NCBI GenBank assembly: GCA_020746105.1
Contig: CM036622.1
Span: forward strand, 18,205,487 to 18,269,486
Reading direction: 5' to 3'
Source: Trogon surrucura
Taxonomy: Eukaryota > Chordata > Aves > Trogoniformes > Trogonidae
Length of the DNA: 64,000 nucleotides
Position 1 is the first letter of the stretch; the number at the start of each line of letters is the position of its first letter. Positions 37,901 to 50,545 of this stretch are shown here, in pieces. The notes under the pieces were generated by a model. That model saw only the letters and a list, made by a program, of their open reading frames with translations. It was not told the origin of the DNA and did not search any database. The position numbers and the translations under genes were made by a program.

Positions 37901-40900
37901 TATTTACAGTAATTTAGCACAAATATTTCAATATAGAGTTTAAGTGCCTTATGAACTGCATAGCAACTGAATTCCTACCACATGTGCAAATATACAGCCA
38001 GTTCAAGGAGCGGATGGATTCATACAGGGCAATCTCTTGACTCTCAGAATAAAATAAATTCAGAGCAATTGCTTCTAAATGGAAGGGAAGACTGGTGGGT
38101 ACGGTGGAACAAAATGGAACATAATGAACTCATTGGTGAGCTTTAAATCCAAGCAGGACAGTATGCCATGACTTTGCTCATTGCCTAATGTAAGAGTTGA
38201 ACTAAGATGTGCTTGATTGCAGGTCTTACAGATGTGGGAGACAGGCTATTAAATACTATCAGCAATTTTGGGACTTCTAGTTGTTCCATCTCTTATCTTC
38301 TGTGAGTGGTAAGAAAAACCTGACCTTGTTCTAACATGAATTTGTGATTGTTAGTTCTTGTTAGGTTGCTGCATTTTGGTTTTTGGTTCTTAACTACACT
38401 TAGATGTAGAGAAATAGGAATTTCTTTTGATCACAAGACCACATGGTTTGTCCCTGGTGTGTCCCTGCCATGATTCCCATGTACACTGGGGACATGGGGC
38501 TGCTGTTAGGTGAGCATTAGCAGCTGAATTTCCCACTGGTGCTGGGTAAATATAGCTCTGCCAGTCAGCACACGAGGTGTTCCATGGTGTCAGAGTGGCA
38601 AGAAGAGTGACTAGAATGCATTGCAACTCCTTGGATGATGTTGTCTCTCAGTACAGTTTAGCGTGTACTGAGCCAACTGCATGGAACAGACTTAAATTCC
38701 TTGTCCTCCCTCATTCTTTTTCCATTGCCTCCCTCCTCTGCTTTCTTCCCTATGCACTCTTCCTCTGAAGAGGGATATTTCTGCACAGTAGACAAGCTCA
38801 TCATTTGCTTAGTAGGTGCTGGTTAGCAGTGCAAGAGTATTGATGAGAAAGCTCGTGTTAAACCTCCTTTTGGAGACTGCCCTAGAATTGTTACAAGTCA
38901 CATACACGTGGCATTTTAATCTCTCAGCAGAGACTTCCAAAATGGATTTTTGAAGGACTAGTTGGTAACTGTCACCAGTGTGTGAGGCACAATCTCAGTG
39001 GAGAATTTAGCAGCCCTACATTGCAACTGGAGTCGAAATGTCGCCAAGTAAATACATCTCTATCTTTTCAGACCGCCCAGTCACAGCAGCACTGTGTGCG
39101 ACTCAGGATGTTGAGTCCATGAGAGGGATCTCAGCACTCATGGCAGATTCCTGGGGCTGGGCACTTTTTTTGGCCAGGAGACCTGCTTTGGCAGGCCGTC
39201 TGCTGGGGACATGGAGGCAAGTTTGACGTGCTGAGGGCTCATGGGATTCAGGCTGTGGGCCAGCACTAAAGTGCTTGTCGCCTGCTAATGAGGTAGCCCT
39301 CCAGTCCTGCTATCAGGAGGTCTGCAGCTGATCTTCTTAATGGTATTTAGTAACAGTGTGTGCAGTAAAGCATGCTCTCCTGTTACACAGAAATCCACTA
39401 ATGCTGGCATCAAGAGTGGTGGGTAATTCAATCACACCCACAAAAATGATATTAACATAACATTAAAGGGCTGTGTACACTAGCAAAAGACAGGAAATTA
39501 CAGAGTTCGGGCTTGAAACTTTATCCTTAACTCACCCATATTGTGCCGAGGTATTTGGAAATTTCCATAGAGCGTGTGATTTTATGGAACCTGCAGTGGG
39601 GTGGATTGTCCTGTTTGTCTGTGGAGGATTTCCTCAGCTAACATCAGACAGCATTTGTGAGAATTATGTAAAGAAATCCTGGCACAATTTACAAACCCTA
39701 ACTGGACAATGTGAGCTTTAAATACAAATTTCTTGGCTTGGGCAGTTTACCCACACCAGCATTTCTGAAGTGCTGCATGAGCTGTTAGCTTTGTTGACCT
39801 GTTTTCAGACCAAGTTGCGGTTCAGTAGCTAAACTCTCCCAATTTCAGAACTAATTTTTAGGATTGTTGGTTTTTTTTCTATCCAACAGTCACTAAAAAG
39901 ATTTTGTTTTGTTTAAATTTTACTTTCTGTTTTAAAGACACTGCTTCTATTTATTTGAGGTAAAATCACTGGAACTAAGGTGAATTCTATTAAAAAAAAA
40001 AGAAGCTGTATGCCCATCTTTGCGTCTTATTTGTGTTTTTCCTCAATTTTGGTCCTGCTGAAACTAGTAATGCAATTCAGTAAGCAAGATTAATTTCATC
40101 ATACAAAAATCCTTTATCAGAAATGGAGGAAAAGGTGTTGATTACCCCATCTTCCTCCTTATGGCTTCCAGTCCTCCACTGTACCTCCCTGTACCAGCAG
40201 GGATAAGGGGAAGTTCTTGCAAGGACCCTGTGAGTCAAGGATGAGGCAGGGAGTCAATTTACATTCTATCCACCTGATGTTTATAGAGAGGGCTTAAGCT
40301 GTTTTGGGAGTACAGTAATTTTATTTTACCCATTGTCCAAGACCAAAGTGGAGAATTGTCTGTCACTCTGAGAATCGGACTTTACTGCAATCTAATGTGA
40401 AATTTGCAGATCTTCCAGAGATGGTGAAGGCAGCAGGTTACGCTGATTACAAAGCAGCTAAAACAGAAAAAAAATGCATCACGCAGATATTTTCTCACAT
40501 CTTCAGAAAATTTTTACAGGCTGGGCTGAAATGCATTCTGCCCTTGGATATCTTGATAGCAGTGACCAGGTAACACCAACATGAACTCAAGTCACATCTG
40601 AATTAGAGTTCATTTCCACATAGGCCTGGTAGGGAGGGAACTTAATGACGGTCGTTGTTTGGGGAAAATAAAAGAATTTTGATCTAGTGCAATGGAAGTA
40701 AAGAATGACAGAAACCAATGAGAATTATTTTATAATAGCTCATTTGGAGATTTGGTATGGTGTTTTCTGGAGATGATGAACTCTTGGTATGGTTAAGCTC
40801 TGAGGTTGTTCTGTTATTTCCCCTGTGCTCTTTTTGTGTGGAGGAGCTGGGGAAGAGAGCCACCGTGTCTGTCTCTGTGGTGGACAGGGTGGTCATTAAT

Positions 40901-42754
40901 GACCATGCATAGAACAGTAGGATGGCTGTATCCTAGGGGAAATCAATTTACTGCAGAGAGCAGGGCTTGTAAAGAGTAGAAAATTTCCACTGAAGAGGGA
41001 GGAGGGGGAAGGGGAGACAAAATCAGCAGAGCAGAGATTAAAAAGTACAAAGGCTTCCAAAGTGAGGGACGACTCAGAAGGCTTTCTGTTCAAGGTGGAT
41101 TTCCCCCCCCGCCCCATGTCAAGATTGAGCGGGTCTGTCTGAAACATGCTGGTCTTAGAAATGGGAGAGAGAATGGCCTTCTGGAGGAGCACTGGGATGG
41201 GTGATATGGAGGGGCTGGAAACCAGACTGCCCGGGATTTAAACAAATGGTGATTCCTTGTTAAAGTGTGTTTTTTCTTTTAGACAGACAACGAACGTGCA
41301 GAACTGGATCAGTACTGTGCAATTAACTTTTGAAGGAGCATCTGTATTGCAGATGCTTCTGGGTTTTAGAGCTGTGCACTGAAACCTGGGACTAAGTTAA
41401 AGCTACCTGAGGCAGCTCTGTGCTCTCCTGCAGAACCGTTACGAGTGGGGCACAGACAGGTCATTGTGTTTCCTCACTGTGTGTGGGTACAGTTGGGGAT
41501 TCAGACTGGGGTCATTTTCTTCTGCCATTCTCCACTCTTACACATTTGTGTCTCTTCTCTGGATCACAGAGTTTCACTGTGGCACTGAGTGTGTGTCTCA
41601 AGTTTGGGTAGCCCAGTGGTTATGAAAGTCCTCCCCCACACTGTAATGGTTTACTTCTCTCTGCTGAACCTGATCAGGAAGAAAGCTTGTTTTCCCTAGG
41701 ATGCTGTCATTTTACTCTCCTACCAGATTTTGAAAAAAAAGCTATTTCACAGGAGATAAGGGAACTAAACTGTAACTGATGTTAAATAGCATCATTCAAA
41801 TAACAGCTCTAGTAAGAGTGAATTTCCTTAGATTTTCTTAGTATGTTTGTATGTTTATGTATCTTTAAAATGTAAGCAGACATAGATCTTTACATCTCAA
41901 ACAAGAAGATGATTATTTTCTGAATCTGTTCAATATTAAAGGCTAAACCAGAGATAAGATAACATTCCCATAGATGTGGAAGCTTGAACAAAGGAGCTGT
42001 TGTCCTGAGAATGTGGGAATCGGAAAGCAACTGAAGTCTAAACCTAGGAAACTGCCTTACAAAATGGAATGTTGCGTGTACAGTAACTTTTAATGGCTCT
42101 CAGAAATTGCAGAACAAGGGCAAATCCATAGGTCTTTCTCTTGATCTCAGTGGTCTCTGGAGCAAGCCCAAAGAAAGCGAAGGGCAGAGGTATATGGGAA
42201 ACGAATAGCTGGAGCAGACCTTTTCTTTTGCTTTGGCTTCTTATTCAAGATGTTGGTCTTTTTGAGAACTTCCTGTCTTGAACGGCAGAAAGGGAAAGAG
42301 TCGGCAGCTCCCGTGGTCTGAGTAAGTGGGAGGTAGCGGTGCAAACACTGTTGATGAATAGGATGTTTCAGGAATGCGTAAATACATGGCCTGATACTGC
42401 AAGGGCTTGGTTTATGAGTCGGCCATTGAGTGCATTCTGGCCTGTCCAGAGTATGAGTTCAGTTGTTTGCAGTTGTCACTGTATGCAGACTGTAGCTCTG
42501 TTTCTTGTAGAATGTGTCTTTGACTCCATGAGAACTGACTGTGTCCTTCTTTACGTGGGTTTTGTGCTTTCTCTGCTTCTGATGAGATTTTCAAAAAGCA
42601 GTGAGCTTGCTACTGGAGGTGATCTTTGTAAATTTTATGTTATTAATTTTTTTAACCCAGCACATTTGACAGAGTATTTTGGCTGCTGGAATATAGTTTA
42701 TCCATATAGGATATACATGTCGTTTATGTGTGTGATAGTAGTAATAAATTGAGG
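37901..42754. other. RBMS3: Intronic sequence, nothing recognised
   Basis: About 4.9 kb without a recognisable exon, RNA gene or mobile element. There are minor homopolymers (A-run near 39993, C-run near 41103). Confidence 0.5.
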
Positions 42755-42821
42755 GGTGTCAGTGTTGTGGTATTCATAAATCTTGGATTTAAAGATTTAT
42801 AAATACCACAACGCTGACACC
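42755..42821. repeat. Near-perfect 30-bp inverted repeat with 7-bp loop
   Basis: The left arm 42755-42784 starts GGTGTCAGTGTTGTGG; the right arm 42792-42821 is its reverse complement at 28 of 30 positions. The loop is GGATTTA (42785-42791). In a + strand transcript one mismatch becomes a G-U pair and the other a C-A mismatch, giving a long stable hairpin of pre-miRNA size. It could be a tiny palindromic DNA transposon relic, a conserved hairpin repeat, or a small-RNA precursor. No TA or 8-bp target duplication is visible at the edges. Confidence 0.85.
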
Positions 42822-45557
42822 ATTTTTTTATAAAGTGGAGAGTAGAACACAGGGTGGATTTGCTCATTGCTATTATTTTTATTTTTTTTCTTCCACAAGG
42901 TTGTTTTCTAGGCCCTAAAACATGCAACTGCCAAGCAGCGCTTTTTCCCTCGTTGAGAATGTTCACTAATATTTGATGAAGATGTTGCCCTTGGTGTTGC
43001 CAGCCCTCAGAAGTTTATTGCAAGGTTCACAATATTTGTTTCTTAAACTCTTAGATCCTGAGGCATGTGATAAGATGGGAATCTCAGCTTTCAATTTTAG
43101 AAAAAATGTAGGTTTCTCTCCTTCATGACTGTAAACAGATACATGAAAATACAACCCGAGTCTATCACAAAGGCTCAAAATATCTAAGCAAAATAAAATA
43201 TCTCAAATGTATTAATTTCTTATATAATTTTTAATGCCAAAAGTTAATTTCGTAACTTTTCCTGTTGCTCTCTAACGCACCAAAATTGTCAGTACTTTAC
43301 TTCTTGGCCAGTTAGAGGAAGAATTATGGGTTTATGCCAGTGAATCACTGTTCTTTCTCTTTCAAAGTATGCCCAATATTCAGAATGTGGTCTCAGTTTT
43401 TCCATGTGTACCTTTATATGGTTGGAGCACTGTATCTTATTTAATTAGTGTATTTGAAGGCACCTGAAGCCGGTAATATAAAAAAGTCTTTTCTTGAGGG
43501 CTTCCAAGCAACCGAAGCTAATTTGCTTCCAAATCCAGTGCTACTGATCAGATTTCAAGATGTGATCACTGTGTTTTTCAGTGAGTCCTTTGTTCCTGGG
43601 GGTAAAATTTCTCAGCAGGAACATAAAATATTTAAATTCTTGTTCCTTTCTCCAGAATTGCCCATGCATATTTCAGAAAGGATGGGCTACATAGCACAGC
43701 TTTTTTCATAGCTCTTCATCCAGGGTTCTGCCCAGCAGGACCAACCAAGTGTCCTTTCAAGGACTGAAGACACTAAGTACATAAAGAGTGTATTTATTTA
43801 GTGAATCCCATGGCTTATCTAACCCCTTCCCGCTCCATACTGGCTGTTTCTGGATGCAAGCTGAACCACAGCAGAGCACAATTGGCAGCACTGGCTTTTC
43901 TTCTGTAGAGGACTCATGGCCAAGGTGTCCAGCGAGAGCAGCTGGCACAGAGCTTAAGTGTGGAGGTTTTGGTTGACTAAGATTTGGTTTGTCTTAGACT
44001 CAGAAATGCTGTCTGATGAGCAGAGAGCTACAAGACATGCTAATTATGCCATATTCCCTGCCTCTTGATGTTCTTACAGTGTGACTTCAGCACTCAAAGA
44101 CAGAAAATGAGGGGACAGTTGCCCTGTGGGTTCAGATTGAGGCAGCCCTTTGGATGCAGAAGGAAAGGGCACCACGTTTCTGAAAACCAAGAGCCTGATC
44201 CAAAGTGCACTTTTTTTATTAAAAAGCTTTTTATCTCTCCAAAGATTTTTACCTGCCTGATGCCGTGAGGCTAATGTGTTTAGCTAAGTCCACCTTTCCT
44301 TGGACGATAAAGAATGAATAATGATTTATATGATAGACAAAGGCTCTAAACTAGATATCCTTTTACACCTATGTGTTTTTGCAACAAGTGGCTTCATTCC
44401 ATGCTGTATTTACTTGCACATTTTTAAAAACATGAAACATTTTACACACTCTTCATAAATTATATTGCATGCTGGGCAGCTTCACCTAGTTGGAATTGTA
44501 TTGTTGGCGAAGCTATCACCTAAGCAAAGGTTTTGGAGAATACTTGCTTTTGGGCCCTTTCCTGGGAGTTGTGGTAAGTTACCTGCAAGAATGAATTTGT
44601 CCTTTTAAAACTAATTGCTGTAGTAGTTCCAGACCTTGCACTGGGGAAAAGAGAGCACTCGCTGACTGGAAACATGCGCGTGCATGTCCTGCTTAAGACT
44701 GTTTACTGTGCTGGGCCTCTAGGGAGGGCTTTCCGCGCCAGACAGGCACAACAGTCTGTGAGTGTGCAAACACATTCTAACCTTGAGAAACACAGATTGT
44801 CCTCTTTAAGTTAAACTGGGCTTCTTAGAGGCCTCAAGTTGTACGTGTGCATGAGTGTTGAAAAATGTTGTGGCCAAAGAGCTTATCCATTTTCTCACCC
44901 TCTCCTGAGGCTGTCTTTATGTTGCAGAGTGGCACATATAAATGGGCTAAAAAAGTTTTGGCTTTTAAAAATGTGTTTGGTGGAGATAAAATTCAAAGAA
45001 ATTCAAAACAAGCCTATTCTGTCCCAGTCCTGGGAAAGCGATGGGAACTTCTGTCCACGTAATCATAAAAATCCAAATCCACACTCCCGTTGTTTCTCCT
45101 TGAAAATGCCAGGCAGAGAAAAACGTGCTTCTCCGCACCCTGTTGTCAGAGTTCAGCCTTTGAAAAATGCATACAACTGTGACATTCCAGCCCTGGAAAT
45201 AAAAGGGTTAAAATAAATATATGGAAGAAAAATAAGGAATTCTGTGATGTTGTTCTTGAAAGATCTATCTGCAATGTAAAAATCTGAAGAAACAGTGCCT
45301 CTCAACACTATGTTGTTTCCAAAGACATCCCAGGTACCTGAATTTTTCTGATTTGTAAATAATGAAATGGGAGTTCTGTGAAGTCAAGAAGTGTCACTCA
45401 CATTTAATTCTTTATGAACTCTTTAAAGTACTTTAGCTTTAAATTATCAGTTTGAGTTCATGGTCCCTGGTGGAAGCTCCAGTTCTTGCTTTTTTTTTCT
45501 TTTATTCCTTTTCTTTTATTGGCTATTACTGGAGAGGAACCATTTGACTGAGACATA

Positions 45558-45590
45558 CATGTGTGTGTGTGTATATATTGTGTGTGTGTT
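45558..45590 (+). repeat. (TG)n/(TA)n compound microsatellite
   Basis: ACATGTGTGTGTGTGTATAT is followed by ATTGTGTGTGTGTTG. It is a compound dinucleotide repeat, probably length-variable. Confidence 0.9.
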
Positions 45591-46538
45591 GCCAACACTG
45601 AATTCTGCTAAGACTAACTTGTTTTAGTGAAACGTCAGAAAATCTGCACAGGCTGAATGCTCAGAATTCTCTTGAATAATGAGGCTATTGTTAAATGATT
45701 GAATACTTCAGAGATTAATATTGTGGTATGCTGGCATGCTGGTTCATACCAACTGTAATTTAGCAATGAATCCTCCGTAAGTAAGCAAGACTATGAATGA
45801 GAAATCAGATACAGGACAGCACAGCATGCAAGAACATACAAAGTAAATAAATTCTACACACTGGAATGGTATGTTGGGGAGGTTATTTCCACAATATCTG
45901 AAATAATTGAATTGTTGGATGGAGGAAATTTACGTTTGGAGATTTGCTTATTTTTCTTCCACTGCTGACGAGCAATGTCTTTGCAGTTGAAAAGATAGGT
46001 TTGGGATTTTAATTTTTTTTATTCCTCCCCATCCTCCTTTGAAAATTAGGATATGCCTGGCATTATCATTTGTGTCAGGCTGCTGTAAAACACATTTCAT
46101 TCTGTGAAGGTTTTCAAATCCCTAAACTATCTTTCCAATAATGCATCCTGTCATTATACAGAAAAGTTAGTGGCACTGCTAAGTGTCTGCAAACAAAAGT
46201 TACATTTTATTTTTTAAGACATCTGAATTCTTACAAATATAGAATAATTAGTAGTTGAAGGTTTAATGATGGCCCAGAAGGACTGAAGTGTTCTGCACAA
46301 AATCATAGTTATTAATGTGTGCATGAATTTCTTTTTCCATACTTAATTTAGCAACTGTAGAATATTTTGGTAATTAATTATTAACACTGGTTATTTGTCA
46401 TTGCAGAACTGTGAGAGAAAAACAGCTTTCTATCAAAGCAAAAATAGAAATGTCAGAATTTTAATTTAAATATGATATACAATAATGTAATCGTGTTTTA
46501 AATAGTCTTAAATAGCTTCAATATTTAAATATACAGAT

Positions 46539-46571
46539 ATAATATGAATATAATATGAATATAATATATAG
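46539..46571 (+). repeat. 11-bp AT-rich tandem repeat, three copies
   Basis: Two exact copies of ATAATATGAAT (46539-46549 and 46550-46560) are followed by a diverged third copy. Confidence 0.85.
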
Positions 46572-49500
46572 CACTAATTCAGAATAAACAATGATTAGAA
46601 TAAACACTGCAGCTAAAAGCCAAGCGTCTTTCTGACAATAAACTGGGGAAGACCACTGTAAAATGTCAGGCTTTTGTGTGGAGTGCCACTTTAGTAAGTG
46701 GCATTTTATTCTGTCTTGGGTATCAAGAGTGTGACAAATCTGTAGCCTTCTAATAAGCCCTGTGAATAGGATTTGAGCTTGTACCTACTGAAGGCAATGA
46801 AAAAACTGCCTTTGATTTCTGAAAGTGTTGAATCAAGCCACTTAATTTCATTTACATGCAGACAGATTTATTTTTTTTTTTTTTTGTATTTTGACAAGGA
46901 AGGAACCAAGGCTACAGGAGAAGTTACCTTTGGTTACCTTTGAACTACTAAAGTGATATACTTCTCACAGGTCTGGAAGTTCAAGTTCTTTCTATTTCCA
47001 GAAATTTAGTATCTGTTTACTTTTCATTTACTTCAAATTCTGTTTTACCTGGCTCAATTTCCCAAGTACTAAAAACAATTGCAATAAGTCCCCAGAGCCT
47101 GTACGCTTTCACATGGGACTATTTTTCCAGAGGTGAATGTGCATGTAATGTTTAAGTATATGAATACCAATTAGTTTGAATAGGAAATGAGTGTCTCTCT
47201 TTCTCAGTAAATACCTGCCTTGTCTTTTAAATATATTTCTAACTTCCATATGAAATGTCTCTATCATTTTAGTGAAGATGAAGGCAAGATGCTTTCCTGT
47301 GCTTTAATAGCAGTAGGTTTTAGGGACACTGGAAAGAAAATCTAGCATTTTAAGAGCAGAGGGACTTTTTGGTTTTAGGTCTTTTTACACACACATTTTA
47401 AGAGGTTTACAGTATTCTCTGACCTAGGTTGTTGAAATTTTACAAGAAGCAAGCCACTAAAACTACTGAGTTTTACATTTTTTTTCCATAAAAAAGCACC
47501 AAAGGACCTACCACAGCTGCTCCATGGCTGTATTAGAGCCCCGTGATTTGAGGTAAATGGTTCTTATATCTTCTCCTGAAAAGCAGGAATTCTGAATATG
47601 ATCTGTAAATGCAGTGTAAAGTAAATGGCATGATCAGTAATCTGAAATATCCTTACAGGTTCTTTCCTCCTAACTTGGAGCTGTTATTCAAGAGAATAAT
47701 ATGATTTGGGGTCTTATTTGCCTAAAGCAATAATAGTGTTCACAGACGTGTGTATAGTTATTTTATGGTGTTTGTGGCTTCTGAAAAGTTCTGTACTTCT
47801 GAAAAATGTATTTTCAGTGGATGTGGGGTGATGCTGAATAATAGGCCCGTGTATGAGTTGCATCACTACACCCTTAGTAAATACCTTTACCAGAAGATAT
47901 TACTGAATATGCATACATTCTTTCAAGTGGTTCGTGAGCTTGCATTCTCTTGAAAATTCAGTTGTCATAGATGTTACGATGTTCATTACTCTCTGCTTAA
48001 AGCTGATCTCCTAACTGCATTGTTAGGAACAGAAATACAGTCCGAGTTTCAAAATTGCTGAGCAACACCTGCCTTTACAGGATTTAAGAGGCCTCCCTCC
48101 ATTTTTAGTGATGTTTTAGAAACTCATGGACAAGTAAATTGGTGTAATAACTTGTATTATATTTAGCAAAGGAATGATTTTTGTGAACTTGACAGCCAGA
48201 CTGAGCTAAGTAGCGAAGACAGAGCAGCCAAATGTTAGACTCTTACAGAAATACGGTCAGTTCCCTGCAACTACCTCTTTCTGTTTGTTCCCCAAGCCAT
48301 GTGCTGATCTGTGAAGATCAAAAGGTGCTCTGAACTGCATGAATTTTGATGTTGTATTTTTGTGTGAATAGAAGAGTTAAGACTAAACTTTTCATTTTTT
48401 TAATTACGAGAAAAAACAACAAAGCAGCTCAGACCTGGTTAATGGATTAAATAGAAGTGTGACTTTTTTTTGGGGAGTGGGGAAATATGTGCATCGAAAA
48501 TGTCATGCAGTAGTTGAAATGTCCAGAACTGATCATGCAAATCAGAATTTTCTTTCTGAGTGAATTTCCCTTTTGTGTGTATTTGGATGTCTTAAGTTCA
48601 TTTGGCTATTATAAGAATAACATCTCTCTTAGAAACCCAACAGCAGTTCCTTTTGCACTTTAGGCCTTCATAATGCAAGCTTTTTTTTCTCCTTACTGAA
48701 ATCCATGATTTTCCTAATAGAGTTTGCTTTAAACAAAATAAACCCAGTTATGCTATTTATATATTAATTCATAGGAATGAAAGAGCCTCAGAGTTGCTTA
48801 TCTAAATCCAATTACTGCTGGTCAGATTCATCCCAGTACAAAAGTTCTCAAGATAAAAGCATATATTACCTAAATGCCCAGAAATGCAGACTGTTTTCAG
48901 TTGGGTGAATTCTGCTCTGAGCAATGCGTGATGCCTTGAGTGAACCTTAATGCTGAGGATATAATGATTGAGCTCTGAACTTAGAAATTACGTGATAACT
49001 CCATTGGCTTAACTAAGCAGGGAAGAATTCTGTACACTGGTGATTTAGGTTTAAATCCCAAGTTTCACATTGACTTAAAGCATGCAGGCAGTAACTGGAA
49101 TTGGGCAAAAGCTACGTGTATTCTACACGCCTGTGCACCTGCATGAGGATGGAGGTGTGTGTGTAGGCCTGACTCGAGCGAGTGCTGAGAGACTTGACCT
49201 GCCTGATCTGATGCCCATTTTGTGTTATGGAGCTAGCTGTGGCCAACCCAGAGGCTGGGTGAAGGACAGAATAAGACTTATCCCAGAGGCTTTTTCTGTA
49301 ACGACGTTGAAAGATGAAAAATTTGAGTGGCCTGGACCAGTCTGGCCTCTCAGGAAATCCCTTATTTGACCCAGCAGCTTTCAGGGGTGGCTGTCCCTCC
49401 ACCGGCTTACCACCTAAGCGTATTGCTTAGGGTGGGTGGCACTTGATTTCTCTGCCTTGAGCTACTCCTCGGCTGAATCTCGCTTGCCTGGTAACCCTAG

Positions 49501-50414
49501 CTTTCCACTTGCCTTCCCTTCACCCTTAGCCTCCCGCAGACAGAAGCAGAAAATTACTTGAATTCTTTGTGTGCTGTGAGACAGCAAATTCCCATGAGTT
49601 TGGGGTTGGTGTGGGCAGTGGGTAAGGTTCCTGCATCCTGGAAGTAGTATCACTTGCAGCTGAAGTGCTTCCTTCAGGAACTGTCTCTGTTTTAACAGCA
49701 GTTATCAAATAACTTCCCAGGAGCGACTGGCTCGAGCTTTGTCTGCAGCCTAAGTGCTGATCGACCGCCTGCCCGCAAGCTCTGGGAATGATCTATTGAC
49801 ACTGAAACTTTGATGCACGTTGAGGGTTTATTTTGCATTGCTTGCATCTTCATAGAGTCTGCTGAGTAGTCAGAAAATGTGGGGTGTGGTGGGACTGGGG
49901 CTCGAGAGAGGTTTTTGACAGAACTCTGGTAACTGGGGCTGAGTGGGGAGATTGTTTCTCTGTGCGCAGCACTGTGGGTCTTCCCTTAGTCCTCCCTTCT
50001 GTGTGCCATGGCACGCGCTACCGCCCTTTGCAAGTGACGTGTTTTTAAGTGACCTTTGTAATTTTAATAGTGGATATCAGATGGTTTGAAAAGTTTCACC
50101 CCCAATCGCTGTATACAAGAGAAGGTAAAAATGTTTGTTTGTAAGAAGGTATTTCCTCTTCCGAATTAATGTTTTCTTGGAATGTAAGAATGGCTGGGCT
50201 GAGCCAGACAGGAATTTGTTTCAGCAGCTGTGGAGGTGCCTGTTGTTAAAACAGGGGACAGCACATGATGTTACTGCTCTGGTATCCTCTTCTGGTTTCT
50301 GGCACTGTGTGACTTCCAGGGGCTAAAATTTGTCTTTGCTTTTAATTTCATGACAGGTTTTCCATCCTAGAAGTGATTTGATAGCTTTTTTTTGTAGAGA
50401 TGCACTCTGTGGGC

Positions 50415-50545
50415 CATCAACATGGGCTGTGGCAATGAGTTCCACAAGTAACTCTCCATTCTGGGGAAGTACCACATTCCGCAGATTTTAAATCTCACAA
50501 TTTTCTTGGCAGTCCTTAGGTACTATGAGAAACAATCATGACAAC
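50415..50545 (-). mobile_element. Possible ancient L3/CR1-like LINE fragment
   Basis: GGCAATGAGTTCCACAAGTA, then a CTGGGGAAGTACCACATTCC stretch and a GTACTATGAGAAACAATC stretch, follow the order seen in old amniote L3/CR1 tails read antisense. The match is short and degenerate; it could be chance. Confidence 0.35.

Larger units (their letters stand above)
42822..50414. other. RBMS3: Intronic AT-rich sequence with simple repeats only
   Basis: About 7.6 kb. It is notably AT-rich at 45900-47100. It holds a TG/TA repeat at 45558-45590 and an 11-bp tandem at 46539-46571. No coding exon or mobile element was recognised. Confidence 0.5.
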
